A stretch of 64,000 bases of DNA, taken from Streptomyces sp. ALI-76-A (GTDB taxonomy: Bacteria > Actinomycetota > Actinomycetes > Streptomycetales > Streptomycetaceae). The translations under genes and the position numbers were made by a program. The DNA is taken from NCBI RefSeq assembly GCF_030287445.1, contig NZ_JASVWB010000001.1, positions 1-64,000 on the forward strand, in the 5' to 3' direction. Below, in pieces: positions 35,105-44,302 of the stretch (position 1 is the first letter of the stretch; each line of letters opens with the position of its first letter). Below the pieces are notes generated by a model. The model saw only the letters and a list, made by a program, of their open reading frames with translations. It searched no databases and had not been told where the DNA came from.

Positions 35105-35406
35105 CGGTCCTCCTACCGGGTAGCGAGGCCTGGTCGCACAACAGTCGAGGCCCCGTGTCCCGGGGCCTCGGATTCGGTACGCGTCCGTTCTCAGCAGCCC
35201 CATCGACGGGGCATCATCCAATGCTGAGGCGAAAGCGTGATCATGCGTCCGAGCGTAGCAACAGAGCAACGTCGCAGCACGCCACTTCCGGCCGGACGGC
35301 AGCCACTGCACAGAGACACCCCGGGCAGCGCTGGGCGAGGCAGGCATCACCCGGTACCCCGCACGACGAATTGCGCAGGGTTAGAACACCGCCTCTTCAC
35401 CAGTAA
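35105..35406 (-). promoter_or_regulatory. Leader of the methionyl-tRNA synthetase gene with a hairpin
   Basis: On the minus strand, GAGGCCCCG and CGGGGCCTC (35147-35169) form a perfect 9-bp stem with a 5-base loop about 40 bases before the start codon. It could be an attenuator or a translational control hairpin. The T-box consensus (AGGGTGGNACCGCG) is not present. The rest of the gap holds no gene. Confidence 0.5.
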
Positions 35407-35802
35407 GTGCGGGTCACCACCGAAGCCGTGATCAGCGCGGTCACCGGGTCGCTCACCGCGCCCCGCACACTGCTGCTGGGCCGCTACGACCCGTCGGGCC
35501 GCCTGCGGTACGTCGGCCGCAGCACCACCCTGTCCGGGGCCGCCGGCCGCGCTGTGGCCGACAAGCTGGCCCCGCCGCGCAGCGCGCACCCGTGGACGGG
35601 GCGGACGTTCTCGGCCGGCTGGGGAACGCAGCGCACCCTCGATACCGTCCTGGTGCAGCCCGAGGTCGTGATGGAAGTCGACGTCGACGTCGCCCGCGAC
35701 AGCGCCGGACGGTGGCGGCACCCGGCCCGCCCGCACCTCATCCGCGGCGACGTCGACGTCCAGGAGGTGCCGCTGTTCGGCGAAGGCAGCGCCCGGTCAT
35801 GA
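35407..35802 (+). pseudogene. ATP-dependent DNA ligase, C-terminal fragment
   Basis: The sequence SEAVISAVTGSLTAPRT-like (here TTEAVISAVTGSL), then LLLGRYDPSGRLRYVGRSTT and HPWTGRTFSAGWGT, aligns closely with the OB-fold end of the intact ligase at 61256-62236 (EAIVGAITGSLDAPRTLLLG). The nucleotidyltransferase domain with the catalytic lysine is absent, so the fragment cannot ligate. The upstream junction near 35400 marks a deletion or insertion breakpoint. Confidence 0.8.
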
Positions 35803-35803
35803 G

Positions 35804-36057
35804 TCAGGGCCGGGCCGTGGTCGGCTCCGTGGTCGGGCCGACCATGGCGGCCGCGGTGAGCTGCCGGCGCAGGTCAAAGAACAGCGCAGCCGTACGCCGG
35901 GCTGACCGGCATCCCGCGTCGTCTGCTCCGCCGTGACCGTCGCCCACTGGTGGGCGAGTAGCTGCTGGAAAGCGAGCGCAGTGGCGTCTTCGGCGGCCGC
36001 GACGTCGACGACGAGCAGGCCCGGCTCGCTTACGTGCGTTTCGTGGATCGGGCCCAT
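35804..36057 (-). pseudogene. DUF6207 gene with a one-base frameshift
   Basis: Starting MGPIHETHVSEPGLLVVDVA and continuing FQQLLAHQWATVTAEQTTRD to GVRLRC, it matches the DUF6207 gene at 9877. The frame then slips: the expected FFDLRRQ appears only in the neighbouring frame. One missing T in the TGTTCTTTGAC stretch near 35883 explains this. Either a true mutation in a T run or a base-call error. Confidence 0.7.
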
Positions 36058-36319
36058 GTACGGCACTACGCCCGGTCACCCCGGGAGAGTTCCGCCGCTG
36101 CCGTGCCTTCACCCAACCGAGTGGCAGGCCGTCAGAGGCTGTCGCCGCCCCGTCGTGGGGGCGAGTTACACGTGGCTTGCAGGCGGCAGCGTCGGTTGGT
36201 GACACGCCCGCCGCCGATGTTGACTGCGACGCAGCTTCCGGGTCAGTCATAGCTGGCTCGGGGGCTGTTTCATTTTCCGGCTCTTGCGTGAGCGATGTGT
36301 TCGGGGCCTGCAGTGCCGG

Positions 36320-36958
36320 TCAGGTGAGGGCGGACGCGGGGAGGGGGATCTCCGGGTCGTCCGGGTGAGCTACGCGCCACAAGGTGCCGTCGAGCCAAAT
36401 CGTGGGGCTGCCGTCGTCCTGTGTTGGCGCAGGGGCGAGCCGGACGCTCATCCACGTGCGAGGTGGGAGGGCGGGCAGGCCGAGACCGGTGATCTGCTCG
36501 GCGCCGTGAGAACCGGCGCCGCCCAACGAGCACACCCCGACGGGCGAGTCTGCGCCGCGCCTCCCGCACCCGCTTGACGCCGTCACTCTGCATGGTGACG
36601 GCGGAAAGATCCGCCGTGGTGATCGCAGTGAGCTGAGCCCGTAGAAACAATTCCTCGGTACGAGCCTGCCCCGATGACTTCGCGAAGATCGCTTCCACCG
36701 AGTCCGCGGGAAGCCGGCGCAGGCGTGCTCGGGCAGCGGCAGGTCACGGTGGATCCACTGGATCGCTTTGCGGCCCTGCGCGCTCAGCCCCCGTTTGCCG
36801 TCCCGGTTGGAGCCTGCTCGCATCAGGTCGGGCTCCACTCGTAGCAGCCCGAGACTCCACCGGGCACGGGCATCGTCGGCCTGCACGAACAGGCACAGGC
36901 CCCCCTGAAGCTCAGGTGGGAACATCCAGTTGTTGCCCTGGGCGAATTCATCATGGTG
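36320..36958 (-). pseudogene. NaeI-type restriction endonuclease remnant
   Basis: Frame one reads DEFAQGNNWMFPPELQGGLC, then LFVQADDARARWSLGLLRVE and GRKAIQWIHRDLPLPE. Frame two continues VEAIFAKSSGQARTEELFLR. Frame one resumes with ITGLGLPALPPRTWMSVRLA to the stop. This is the C-terminal part of the NaeI family as I recall it. Two frameshifts (near 36720 and 36530) and loss of the N-terminal catalytic domain show decay. No methyltransferase partner is present. Confidence 0.65.
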
Positions 36959-37189
36959 CTCACGACCGGCGTCACGCTCGTGGCCCTGGGGCTGTCACCG
37001 GAATCTCTGGCTGCCGTGACCATCGCCCTCGCGGGCCTGTACTCGGCATGGCGCACCGGACGGCCGCCAACCGCGGCGCTTTCTGATACGGAAGGGGGCC
37101 GGGAAGGGACCCGAACCGCGAAGAGGCCCACGGAGGAAGGGGCGAAGCATCTCGAAGACGAGGCCACCCAGAAGGAGACCGCCAGGTAG
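36953..37189 (+). CDS. Small membrane protein (78 aa)
   Basis: An N-terminal hydrophobic region (MVLTTGVTLVALGLSPESLA then AVTIALAGLYSAW) is followed by a charged tail. It slightly overlaps the divergent end of the NaeI remnant. No family recognised, and the case for a real gene is moderate. Confidence 0.45.
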   Translation: MVLTTGVTLVALGLSPESLAAVTIALAGLYSAWRTGRPPTAALSDTEGGREGTRTAKRPTEEGAKHLEDEATQKETAR

Positions 37190-37385
37190 GTGACTCCCGG
37201 CCCGCAGACCCCAGAGTCAGCGCATGTGGCTTGGGCAACCACACCCAGCAGCCCGCAGAGGAACCTGCTGGGTGCGGCAACTGCCGGCCCAGCGCCGCCC
37301 TTCCGCGTGGTTCAAAGGTCCAACATGAGCGGGGCTGCCCGCCCACAAGAACGGGAAGCCCCACCTGTCTGCCTGCCTGCGCCGG

Positions 37386-37649
37386 TCAACCGGCCATGGC
37401 AGCCATGACCATCGCAACAGCAACACCGCACAGCAGCACCACAAGCGGCCATGCCAGCCGGCCGCGCCCGGTACGCCTGCGCCATAGCACCAGCCACAGC
37501 ACACACGCCGCCACGAACACGACCGTCACACCGCTCAGCTCGCCCTCCCGCCACGCCATCCGCACGGCGTCAGGGTCAGCGCCCCATACAAGGAGCGCAA
37601 CGAGGACGCCCAAGGTCAGCGCACACGCCGCTTCCAGCAGCCTGCTCAT
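37386..37649 (-). CDS. Small three-span membrane protein (87 aa)
   Basis: The start MSRLLEAACALTLG follows AGAAGGG. Three hydrophobic helices are visible (LTLGVLVALLVWGA, VTVVFVAACVLWLVLW, LVVLLCGVAVAMVMAAMAG). It is the last gene of the ABC-transporter operon, 31 bases after the permease. It could be an immunity or accessory membrane protein. Confidence 0.6.
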   Translation of the reverse strand: MSRLLEAACALTLGVLVALLVWGADPDAVRMAWREGELSGVTVVFVAACVLWLVLWRRRTGRGRLAWPLVVLLCGVAVAMVMAAMAG

Positions 37650-37680
37650 GCGGGGCCCTTCTTCACAACGGGGCATCAGG

Positions 37681-39834
37681 TCAGTCCGCCGTCGGTACCC
37701 ACTGGTCCGCTGCTCTGACGGCCGCGCGGGCGGCGAGGAGCCCGACGGCAATCGAGGTCACGGCGCAGACCGCGGCTGCAGCGCCCAAGAGGGGCCAGGA
37801 CACGGTGCCTGCCTTGACCAACGCGATGAAGAACACCGCGTGCCAGGCGGTCACTACCGTGGTGACGACCGTAGCGATGAGCATCGGGACGGTCAGGTGC
37901 CAGGTGGTCACGGAGCGGAAGACCCGGAGGTTGCCAGTAAGGACGGACAGGGGCGCAAGGACGTGCCGGACGCGGACGAACTCGGCCGCCGAGCTCACCG
38001 CTCCGGCTAGAAGGACGAAGAAGAGCCCTGTACCGCCGAAGAGGCGAATCCAATTCACCAGTCGTGCACGCTCAGTGGTTTCCCACACTCCGCCGAGCCC
38101 GTTCACCTGCACTGCAGGGGTGGGCAGCGTGTACGCGGCCTGTTTCACCGCCCAGAGGTGTCCCGGCTCCGGCGTGACAACCACGAGCGTCTGAGTGCCG
38201 CCGGGTTTCACGGTGACCTGGGGCACCGGGGTGAAGGTGAGGTTGGTGCCGTACCACCGGCGCATTTCCTGGGCCTGGATGTTGCCGTGCGCCGCGTCGC
38301 CTTGACAGCCGATGTGCACAACGCGCAGATCGCGGCAGGTTCCCGCAATGCTGACCCGCGGGTCCTCCTGGTGACCCGGATCGTCCACGGTGTGGGTCAG
38401 AAGTGCTGTTCCGGGAGGCAGCGCGGCGCGGAAGCGGTCCGTCTCCGCGGCGGTCATTGCCGGCACGATGATCTCGGTCACGGTGTCCTTGACGCGCTCC
38501 TGAGTTGCGCGGACGGCCTGGGTCTGTTCTCCGAGGCGGCTGGTCCAAATCTGGATCTGCGTGAGGATCCCGACGCCGATCACCATGGCCAGTGCCAGCC
38601 GGACGATGACGCCGGGATGCGCGTGCGTCCACCGTCCGCCGATCAGCCGGCCCGGGTGGCCCGCGCGTTTCCCGCTGTCCGCCAGCCGCGCACCCAGTCG
38701 GCGGGTGAGGACCGCTACGACGGAGGACAGGAACGCCCACATCGTCACCGTTCCGCAGCAGTAGATGGCCAACTGCGTGCCCCTGGGGGCGTACTGGCTC
38801 ATCACCACGAGTCCGGCGCCGGCGCCGCATGCCACGAGCCGCCAGCGCGGTACTCGGGAGGCGGCGGACGCCGGACGGGTGGACGTGCCGTCCGCGTGGA
38901 CGCGGTGCGTCCCTACGACGATGGCCAGCACGAGCGCCAGCGCGCCCGCGGCTGTGGCTGCCGCTGCCGGCCACCGCTCCCACAGATCACGGTGGTTGAG
39001 GAGGTAGCCGGTGGGCGGCAGCCGCAGATTCCACCGGGCGGCGATGGTGTACGGGACCAGCGCAAGGGCCGCGCCCAGTGCGGCTGGGAACACCGCCTCC
39101 CCGAGATTGACCACCGCCCGGTGCCACCACACACCGCCCAGCGCCTGCAGCAGCCCGCTGCGCCGGTCACGGGAGCGTGAGCCCACCCGCGCCGCCACCA
39201 CAGCTAGCGCGAGCGCCGGCACACCCGCCAGTGCCCACAGCACGAGGAGGGTCGAGTTCAGCGGCCACTGGTAGCGCATCTCGCCTGTCGCGCCGCCCCT
39301 GCCGCCGAAGTCGGCGACCGGCAACCAATCGGCATGGTTCGAGGGCAGAGAGGCCACCCGAACATAGGCGATCCGCTCGGAGGGGGAAGCGAGACCGTCG
39401 GGTCGCACGGTGCCGGAGAACGTTCCGTACCGGGTCAGGATCCCCTCGGCCCGGCCCGTACGCACCAGTTCGGGGGAGAGAAGCACCTCGCCGGGCTCCG
39501 GCCAGCGCCGGACACCCGCGGGCACAGGGGCGTCCTCAGTCATCGGGTGGACGAAGACGACGGACACCGGGTTCCCGCCGACGGAGTCCCCTCCCGGCCG
39601 GTACAGCAGCGGTGCGTCCTTGCCCTCGGCGAGCACCACGCCCCGCGCGTCCGACCGGGCCTCGCGCCCCTCGTAGGTGGCCACCGTGCCCGTGGTCGCC
39701 ACCGCGACGAAGGCCACGGTAGCGGTTGCCGCCAGCAGCACCCACCAGCGCAGACGGTCGCCTGGCGTGGCCCGGCCGGCGGTCAGGCCGATACGGAGAA
39801 GTGTGATGACCGTGCGCACCGTGCCCGCCCTCAC
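37681..39834 (-). CDS. FtsX/MacB-like ABC permease (717 aa)
   Basis: An N-terminal helix (LRWWVLLAATATVAFVAVA) precedes a large extracellular domain. A membrane block follows near 198-360, then another extracellular domain (AGTCRDLRVVHIGCQGD, with paired cysteines), and three C-terminal helices (FFVLLAGAVSSAAEFV; LIATVVTTVVTAWHAVFFIA; AVCAVTSIAVGLLAARA). This is the layout of duplicated FtsX-type permeases. The GTG start overlaps the ATPase stop (GTGA), so they form one exporter, probably acting on the neighbouring secreted peptide or another substrate at the cell surface. Confidence 0.82.
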   Translation of the reverse strand: MRAGTVRTVITLLRIGLTAGRATPGDRLRWWVLLAATATVAFVAVATTGTVATYEGREARSDARGVVLAEGKDAPLLYRPGGDSVGGNPVSVVFVHPMTEDAPVPAGVRRWPEPGEVLLSPELVRTGRAEGILTRYGTFSGTVRPDGLASPSERIAYVRVASLPSNHADWLPVADFGGRGGATGEMRYQWPLNSTLLVLWALAGVPALALAVVAARVGSRSRDRRSGLLQALGGVWWHRAVVNLGEAVFPAALGAALALVPYTIAARWNLRLPPTGYLLNHRDLWERWPAAAATAAGALALVLAIVVGTHRVHADGTSTRPASAASRVPRWRLVACGAGAGLVVMSQYAPRGTQLAIYCCGTVTMWAFLSSVVAVLTRRLGARLADSGKRAGHPGRLIGGRWTHAHPGVIVRLALAMVIGVGILTQIQIWTSRLGEQTQAVRATQERVKDTVTEIIVPAMTAAETDRFRAALPPGTALLTHTVDDPGHQEDPRVSIAGTCRDLRVVHIGCQGDAAHGNIQAQEMRRWYGTNLTFTPVPQVTVKPGGTQTLVVVTPEPGHLWAVKQAAYTLPTPAVQVNGLGGVWETTERARLVNWIRLFGGTGLFFVLLAGAVSSAAEFVRVRHVLAPLSVLTGNLRVFRSVTTWHLTVPMLIATVVTTVVTAWHAVFFIALVKAGTVSWPLLGAAAAVCAVTSIAVGLLAARAAVRAADQWVPTAD

Positions 39835-40514
39835 CGCGTACCCATCTCAGCCAGTAGCCCGGCACGGAGTTCGTGCCGGCGGTCGGCACGCTCGGCCACA
39901 GCCGGATCGTGGGTCACGACCAGCAGAGCGCAGCCGCGCTCGCGGGCACTGGCGTACAACAACTCCGCGACCGCGTCCTTGGCTTCGGGATCCAGCGCGC
40001 CTGTGGGCTCGTCGGCAAGAAGAACCTGCGGGTCGGTCATCAGGGCGCGGGCAACCGCGGTGCGCTGGCGTTCGCCCCCGGAGAGCTGACCGGTGGCAGT
40101 GGAGCTGGACGGAACACCCAGTTCGTTCAGTAGTTCAGCGGCTCGGCGGTAGGCGTCCCGGTGGCTTCCTCCGTCGAGCAGGACGGGCAGTGCGACGTTC
40201 TCCACGGGACTAAGCTCGGGAAGAAGCTCCCCGAACTGGAAGACCATTCCCATGGTTCGGCGCCGTGCCTGGGCGAGGCGTGCGGATCGCAGAGCGGTCA
40301 GCTCCTGCCCACCCGCCACGATGGTCCCGGAGTGAGGTCTGACCAGGCCCAGCAAGCACATCAGCAGGGTGGACTTGCCCGATCCACTGGGCCCGGTCAC
40401 CGCCACGGACTCCCCGGGCTCGATGGTGAGATCCACGCGGTCCAGGAGAGTGCGGCCTCCGACCTGATAGCTCAGTCCGCACACGCGGAGTCCGACCGAA
40501 TCGCTAGCTCTCAC
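39831..40514 (-). CDS. ABC transporter ATPase, LolD/MacB type (227 aa)
   Basis: Walker A GPSGSGKSTLL, Q-loop MVFQFGELLPELSP, signature LSGGERQRTAVARAL, Walker B VLLADEPTGALD and switch histidine VVTHD are all intact. The GTG start is chosen after AGGTG and gives the usual length. It energises the permease encoded immediately downstream, to which it is coupled by a GTGA overlap. Confidence 0.92.
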   Translation of the reverse strand: MRASDSVGLRVCGLSYQVGGRTLLDRVDLTIEPGESVAVTGPSGSGKSTLLMCLLGLVRPHSGTIVAGGQELTALRSARLAQARRRTMGMVFQFGELLPELSPVENVALPVLLDGGSHRDAYRRAAELLNELGVPSSSTATGQLSGGERQRTAVARALMTDPQVLLADEPTGALDPEAKDAVAELLYASARERGCALLVVTHDPAVAERADRRHELRAGLLAEMGTR

Positions 40515-40606
40515 ACAGCACCTGATCTCATTGCGTTGCACGGCTGACGGGGGCGCCGCACCCACCCCCATGGGGCGGATGCGGCGGGAGTACGGCTGAC
40601 TACAGG

Positions 40607-40951
40607 TCAGGAGGTGTAATACCAGCCTGAACAGGCATCCGGAGCCCAGTCGCGGGACTCGCACGCCCTGATCTCCTTGATGGTCGCTCCGTCTGCGGAG
40701 TAGGCAGTGGTGCCGACCCCGCTGTGGTTCCACAGAGTCCGGTAGTCGGAGTCGCCCGAGCGGTAGTACTGCGCCTTCACCGGGTCGCCGTCCTCCTGAG
40801 TGTCCTTGACGGCCACCTTTCCGGAGTCGCTGGCCGCAGGGGACCAGGCGGTGGCGCCAGCCTCAGAGATCGTGACGGCAACGGCCGTACCCGTGGGGAC
40901 CGCGAGCGCCAAACCGAGCATGGTGGTGGCCACGATTCTGGTTCTCTTCAT
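40607..40951 (-). CDS. Small secreted protein ahead of an ABC transporter (114 aa)
   Basis: MKRTRIVATTMLGLALAVPT starts a clear signal peptide (cleavage near TAVA). The mature ~85 residues are polar, with two cysteines (ACESRDWAPDACSGW) and a tail GWYYTS. The order secreted precursor, ATPase, FtsX-like permease resembles lactococcin 972-type bacteriocin clusters, but the sequence match is not strong enough to claim that family. GGAG lies before the ATG. It could be a bacteriocin-like peptide or an envelope-stress substrate. Confidence 0.7.
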   Translation of the reverse strand: MKRTRIVATTMLGLALAVPTGTAVAVTISEAGATAWSPAASDSGKVAVKDTQEDGDPVKAQYYRSGDSDYRTLWNHSGVGTTAYSADGATIKEIRACESRDWAPDACSGWYYTS

Positions 40952-41705
40952 ACGTGTTTCTCCATATCCTTCGGGACCTCGGGTTAGCCGCACCCCAGAG
41001 TGACGCGAGTTCACCCTCAGTACATGACACGCCAAACACTCGTTCGATGGCAGCAGATCGTCAAGCGGTCGGCGTTCACATACGGAACTCGATTGGCTTC
41101 TTTGATCACTAAGCGTTCTGGTACATGTTCGGAGGTGGGCGCGTTGGCGGAACATCCCGCAGTCACGCCAATCGATCGTCACTCTGCGTATCATTGACCA
41201 CATGTATGACATAGATCACATGGCTGTTCGTTCTTCTGCCGCTCTAGTGGACTTGGCCCACCCGGAGGGTCAAGTCCCCTGCCGTTGTGGGGTATTGCAA
41301 GGCTGAGTTGGTCTGCGGCCTGGGGGTAGATCTTGTCCATTCTGCCTTCGGGAAGGTATCGGCGGGGATGGTGCCTCTTGTCGTGGAGTAGCCGATCAAC
41401 TGCCGGGCTTGTTGGTGGTGGCGAGTCGTTCGAAGGCGTCGAGGTTGGGTGCCTGCACGCCGCCACCTTCGAAGACCTCGTGGAGTTCAAGCAGAAGATG
41501 GGGGCCGCACCTTCGGGTCTCGCCTTCCCTCCGTACCAGTCGTCGAGGAACTGAGGCCGCACGGCTGACGATCGCGAAACCGAACGGATCGCCCGCCACG
41601 CGGACGCGGCGACGGTGGCGGCGACCGTGCGGACGCCCCGCCTGCTCGCCCAGCAGCGGCGCTGTTACGCCCGTTCCGAGCCGCTCCGAGTGGCGGTGCT
41701 CCTGG
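40952..41705. other. Gene-poor region
   Basis: This 754-base stretch holds the promoter of the secreted-protein operon at its left side. The part 41193-41700 has overlapping frames on the minus strand that may be decayed coding DNA (for instance FLDDWYGGKARPEGAAPIF), but no family can be assigned and no terminal repeats are seen. Confidence 0.35.
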
Positions 41706-42161
41706 TCACAGACGGGTGGTGAACCGGCCGTCGGGCAGTTTCCGCAGCCAGCCGCGATCGACGAGTCTGACCAGCTTGCTGCGTAGCGGTTCCAGCTTCG
41801 CCCGCACGCCGACGTCCACCCCCACCACCTCGCCGACCTCGCGGGCCATAACTGGTCCAGCGGCCTGCCGCACGGCGTCGATGATGCGCTGGTAGTCCCA
41901 CGGGAGCGAGTCAACCTCCACACCCGGTTCGCGGTGCGGGATCAGCATCACTGCTCGTCCGGCCACCTGCCCGGGCATCGGCCCGGCCGAAGCGCGTTCC
42001 TCGGCGAGCTGCCCAGTCATCCGTTCAAGGACACGTTCAGCGACGGCGAGTTCGTCCCGCTCGGCCCGCACTTCCGCAAGCTGTTTGGCCAGCTGTTCTT
42101 CGAGTTCGTCCAGTTCCGCGCGACGCGCGATGATCCGTTCCAGCAGCTCGGGATCCAGCAT
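41706..42161 (-). CDS. Coiled-coil plus winged-helix protein (151 aa)
   Basis: MLDPELLERIIARRAELDEL begins a ~60-residue coiled coil (EEQLAKQLAEVRAERDELAV). A linker leads to a C-terminal winged-helix-like domain (YQRIIDAVRQAAGPVMAREV, KLVRLVDRGWLRKLPDGRFT). I know near-identical proteins encoded beside transposases in Streptomyces, so it is likely mobile-element cargo or a DNA-binding partner. The internal ATG is preferred to a GTG at 42191. Confidence 0.7.
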   Translation of the reverse strand: MLDPELLERIIARRAELDELEEQLAKQLAEVRAERDELAVAERVLERMTGQLAEERASAGPMPGQVAGRAVMLIPHREPGVEVDSLPWDYQRIIDAVRQAAGPVMAREVGEVVGVDVGVRAKLEPLRSKLVRLVDRGWLRKLPDGRFTTRL

Positions 42162-42275
42162 GGACCGGATCGTAGAAGGCCGCCCGGTCACGGCGAGCGG
42201 GAACCGACAAGCTGGCCCCTGGAGAGGGAGATGGCGGTCCTCGAACTGACACGGATGCGCCCAGCGTCGCTCGAC

Positions 42276-42791
42276 TCAAAGCACGCGCTGGTAGCGGAGC
42301 TCAGTGAGCGTGATCCCGTCGTAGACGTCGTCCTGAGCCGCACCGTCAGCCTGGTAGCCGGCCCGCTCGTAGAAGCGCTGGGCTCGTTGGTTGTCACACA
42401 AAACCCACAAAGCTGATGCCTCAAAGCCCTGGCCCTTCATCTGAGCATGAGCCTCACCCAGGAGGATCCGGCCGATGCCCTGGCCGGTCAGATCCGGCGA
42501 GATGTACAGGGCGTAGACCTCACCGACCCGTCCCACACCGGGCATCTCACTTCGACACGGCCCGAAGCAGATCCACCCCACCGGGCCACGGTCACCGAGC
42601 GCCACAAGGTCTCGTGACTTTCGTCCGGGTTGAGAAAACCACTGCCGCCGTTGACCGACATCACCTTCCACCGTCATGGCATCCAAATACGTCTGGGGAA
42701 CGATGCCGGCGTACGCCGCCTGCCATCCTCGGACTCGGATCGTCGAAACGGCCTCGATGTCGGCCGCATCCATCTCCCGCACGTGCACCAT
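42276..42791 (-). CDS. GNAT-family N-acetyltransferase (171 aa)
   Basis: A complete GNAT domain: motif A LYISPDLTGQGIGRILLGEA holds the Q-x-x-G-x-G acetyl-CoA loop (TGQGIGR) and motif B is ALWVLCDNQRAQRFYERAGY. The N-terminal MVHVREMDAADIEAVSTIRV is typical. It would acetylate an amine on a small molecule or protein. Substrate unknown. Confidence 0.88.
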   Translation of the reverse strand: MVHVREMDAADIEAVSTIRVRGWQAAYAGIVPQTYLDAMTVEGDVGQRRQWFSQPGRKSRDLVALGDRGPVGWICFGPCRSEMPGVGRVGEVYALYISPDLTGQGIGRILLGEAHAQMKGQGFEASALWVLCDNQRAQRFYERAGYQADGAAQDDVYDGITLTELRYQRVL

Positions 42792-43514
42792 CGCGCCACC
42801 GTAATGGCGCAGGTACCACAGAACGAACTGCTTTACCCCGCTGTTGGTACCGCCCCTAACGAGAGCGGCTCCTGACGAACGATCTTCTCCGCGGACTGCC
42901 GCCCACGACCAGGGTGAGTCCCCCGAGCACGGGTCACACCAGCCCTTTGACCTGCGACTTCAAGTTGGCGGAGGCTCAGTGGCGTCCATCGTCATCCGGT
43001 GCGCACCTCGGTGGCGTCCACTCGGACAGCCCACCGAGTGGAACCCATCGGGTGGAGTCCACCGGGTGGAACCCACCGAGTGGGGGCGTGCGCGAAGCGC
43101 GGCCTCTTCGGAGGACCGCCCGGCGCGGACCATCGTGTCCTTGAGGATGGCGCCGGAGCGGGTCGAAAGGGTGCGCCCGGTGTGACGAAGGCCGTAGAGG
43201 CGGAACCCCGTCCCGGGAGACCGACGACCGCGCGAGCCCGACGCCGCTCCCGACCGAAGGAGGCGCACCGGAAGGCCGTGCCTCTCCGCCCTGCCCCTCG
43301 CCACGCAGCCGCAGGCTCAGCACGATGCCTGTCGCCGCCGGCAAACAGGTTCGAGGGCGGGCTTTTCTAGATCATCTGTGACAGCGTCAGCGACCAGCCG
43401 CGATATCCGAGGAATACGAGGAACCAGAACCGGCCCAAAGCACGGCTGCGTCAACGCCCTACCGTACTTTCGGCCGGTATGCGACGTGTGCTTCGGCTTT
43501 CTAGCCTTGGCGGC
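42792..43514. other. Gene-poor region holding a tandem-repeat array
   Basis: Apart from the 14-bp repeats at 43031-43086, no gene is convincing in this 720-base interval. Open frames exist on both strands through it but lack family features. Confidence 0.4.
43031..43086. repeat. Four 14-bp tandem repeats
   Basis: CCACCGAGTGGAAC, CCATCGGGTGGAGT, CCACCGGGTGGAAC and CCACCGAGTGGGGG follow one another without gaps. Each has a small dyad (CCAC...GTGG). Possibly a protein-binding array. Confidence 0.8.
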
Positions 43515-44060
43515 ATGAACGCAGGGGAGCGGCCGACAGGATCAGGTGGAAGGATGCTCAACGTCTCGCTGGGCGTCGTGTTCGCCCTGGGCATCGTCTT
43601 CACGGCGTTCATGTTCATGAGCAGTTGGGGCGGCATCTCCTGGGTGTTCTGCTCCGCCGTCTCCATCGTCGTGAGCGGCATCGCACTGATTCGCGAGCGG
43701 CGCAAGTTACTGACCACGGTCGCGGGCCTGGTCGTGACGGCCGCCGCCATCACGGCGTCCCTCAAGGCCGGGGACGACCTGCCGCAAGAGCCCGCGCCCA
43801 TCACTGCGCTCGCTCTGTCGGTTCTCGTCGGCTCCGCGATCAGGACGCTGCCGGCGGGACAGGCGGCTGGGATCGCTGTGGGCGGCGTCGTGGTGACCGC
43901 GGTCGTCTGGTCAGACGGGTGGAGCGGCGTGACGAGCGTGGCCACGATGGGGATGCTCGCCGCCCTGCTGACGGGGTTGCTGCTGCGCAGGCTCGACAAC
44001 CGCGCGTTGGCCAGAGCCCTGACACAGCAGGAACCCTGGGCCAGCCCGTCGCAGTCCTAG
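43515..44060 (+). pseudogene. Sensor-kinase membrane domain fragment (181 aa)
   Basis: MNAGERPTGSGGRMLNVSLG is followed by at least five hydrophobic helices (VFALGIVFTAFMFMSSW, WVFCSAVSIVVSGIALI, LLTTVAGLVVTAAAITA and others). LLRRLDNRALARALTQQE then resembles the lead-in to a histidine-kinase dimerisation helix. The frame ends within 12 residues of this point, and no H-box or ATPase domain follows before the IS remnant at 44303. Probably a truncated two-component sensor, but it could be a stand-alone membrane protein. Confidence 0.5.
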
Positions 44061-44302
44061 CGGCGAGACGTGAACGCGATGAGCGCCGCTCGGCCCGCCG
44101 CCAGTACCGCGCAGCCGTCCGGCACACCACCCGCGGCCCCGCCGAACGGTGGGGATGTCTCCACGATCCAGCGCCGGGGCAGCACGATGAATGCAGGTCG
44201 CGATCACCTTGATGACAGGCGTATTGCCCGCAGTAAGGTCGCACTGCCGGCAGTGATGGCCTCCGCGCGCACACAGGCGGCTTGATTAGCAGACTGGCGC
44301 TT

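Noticed and set aside
35105..35250. T-box riboswitch in the methionyl-tRNA synthetase leader
   Set aside because: The conserved T-box sequence and a terminator/antiterminator pair are not found; only one GC hairpin is visible.
43031..43086. CRISPR array
   Set aside because: Repeats are 14 bp without intervening spacers.
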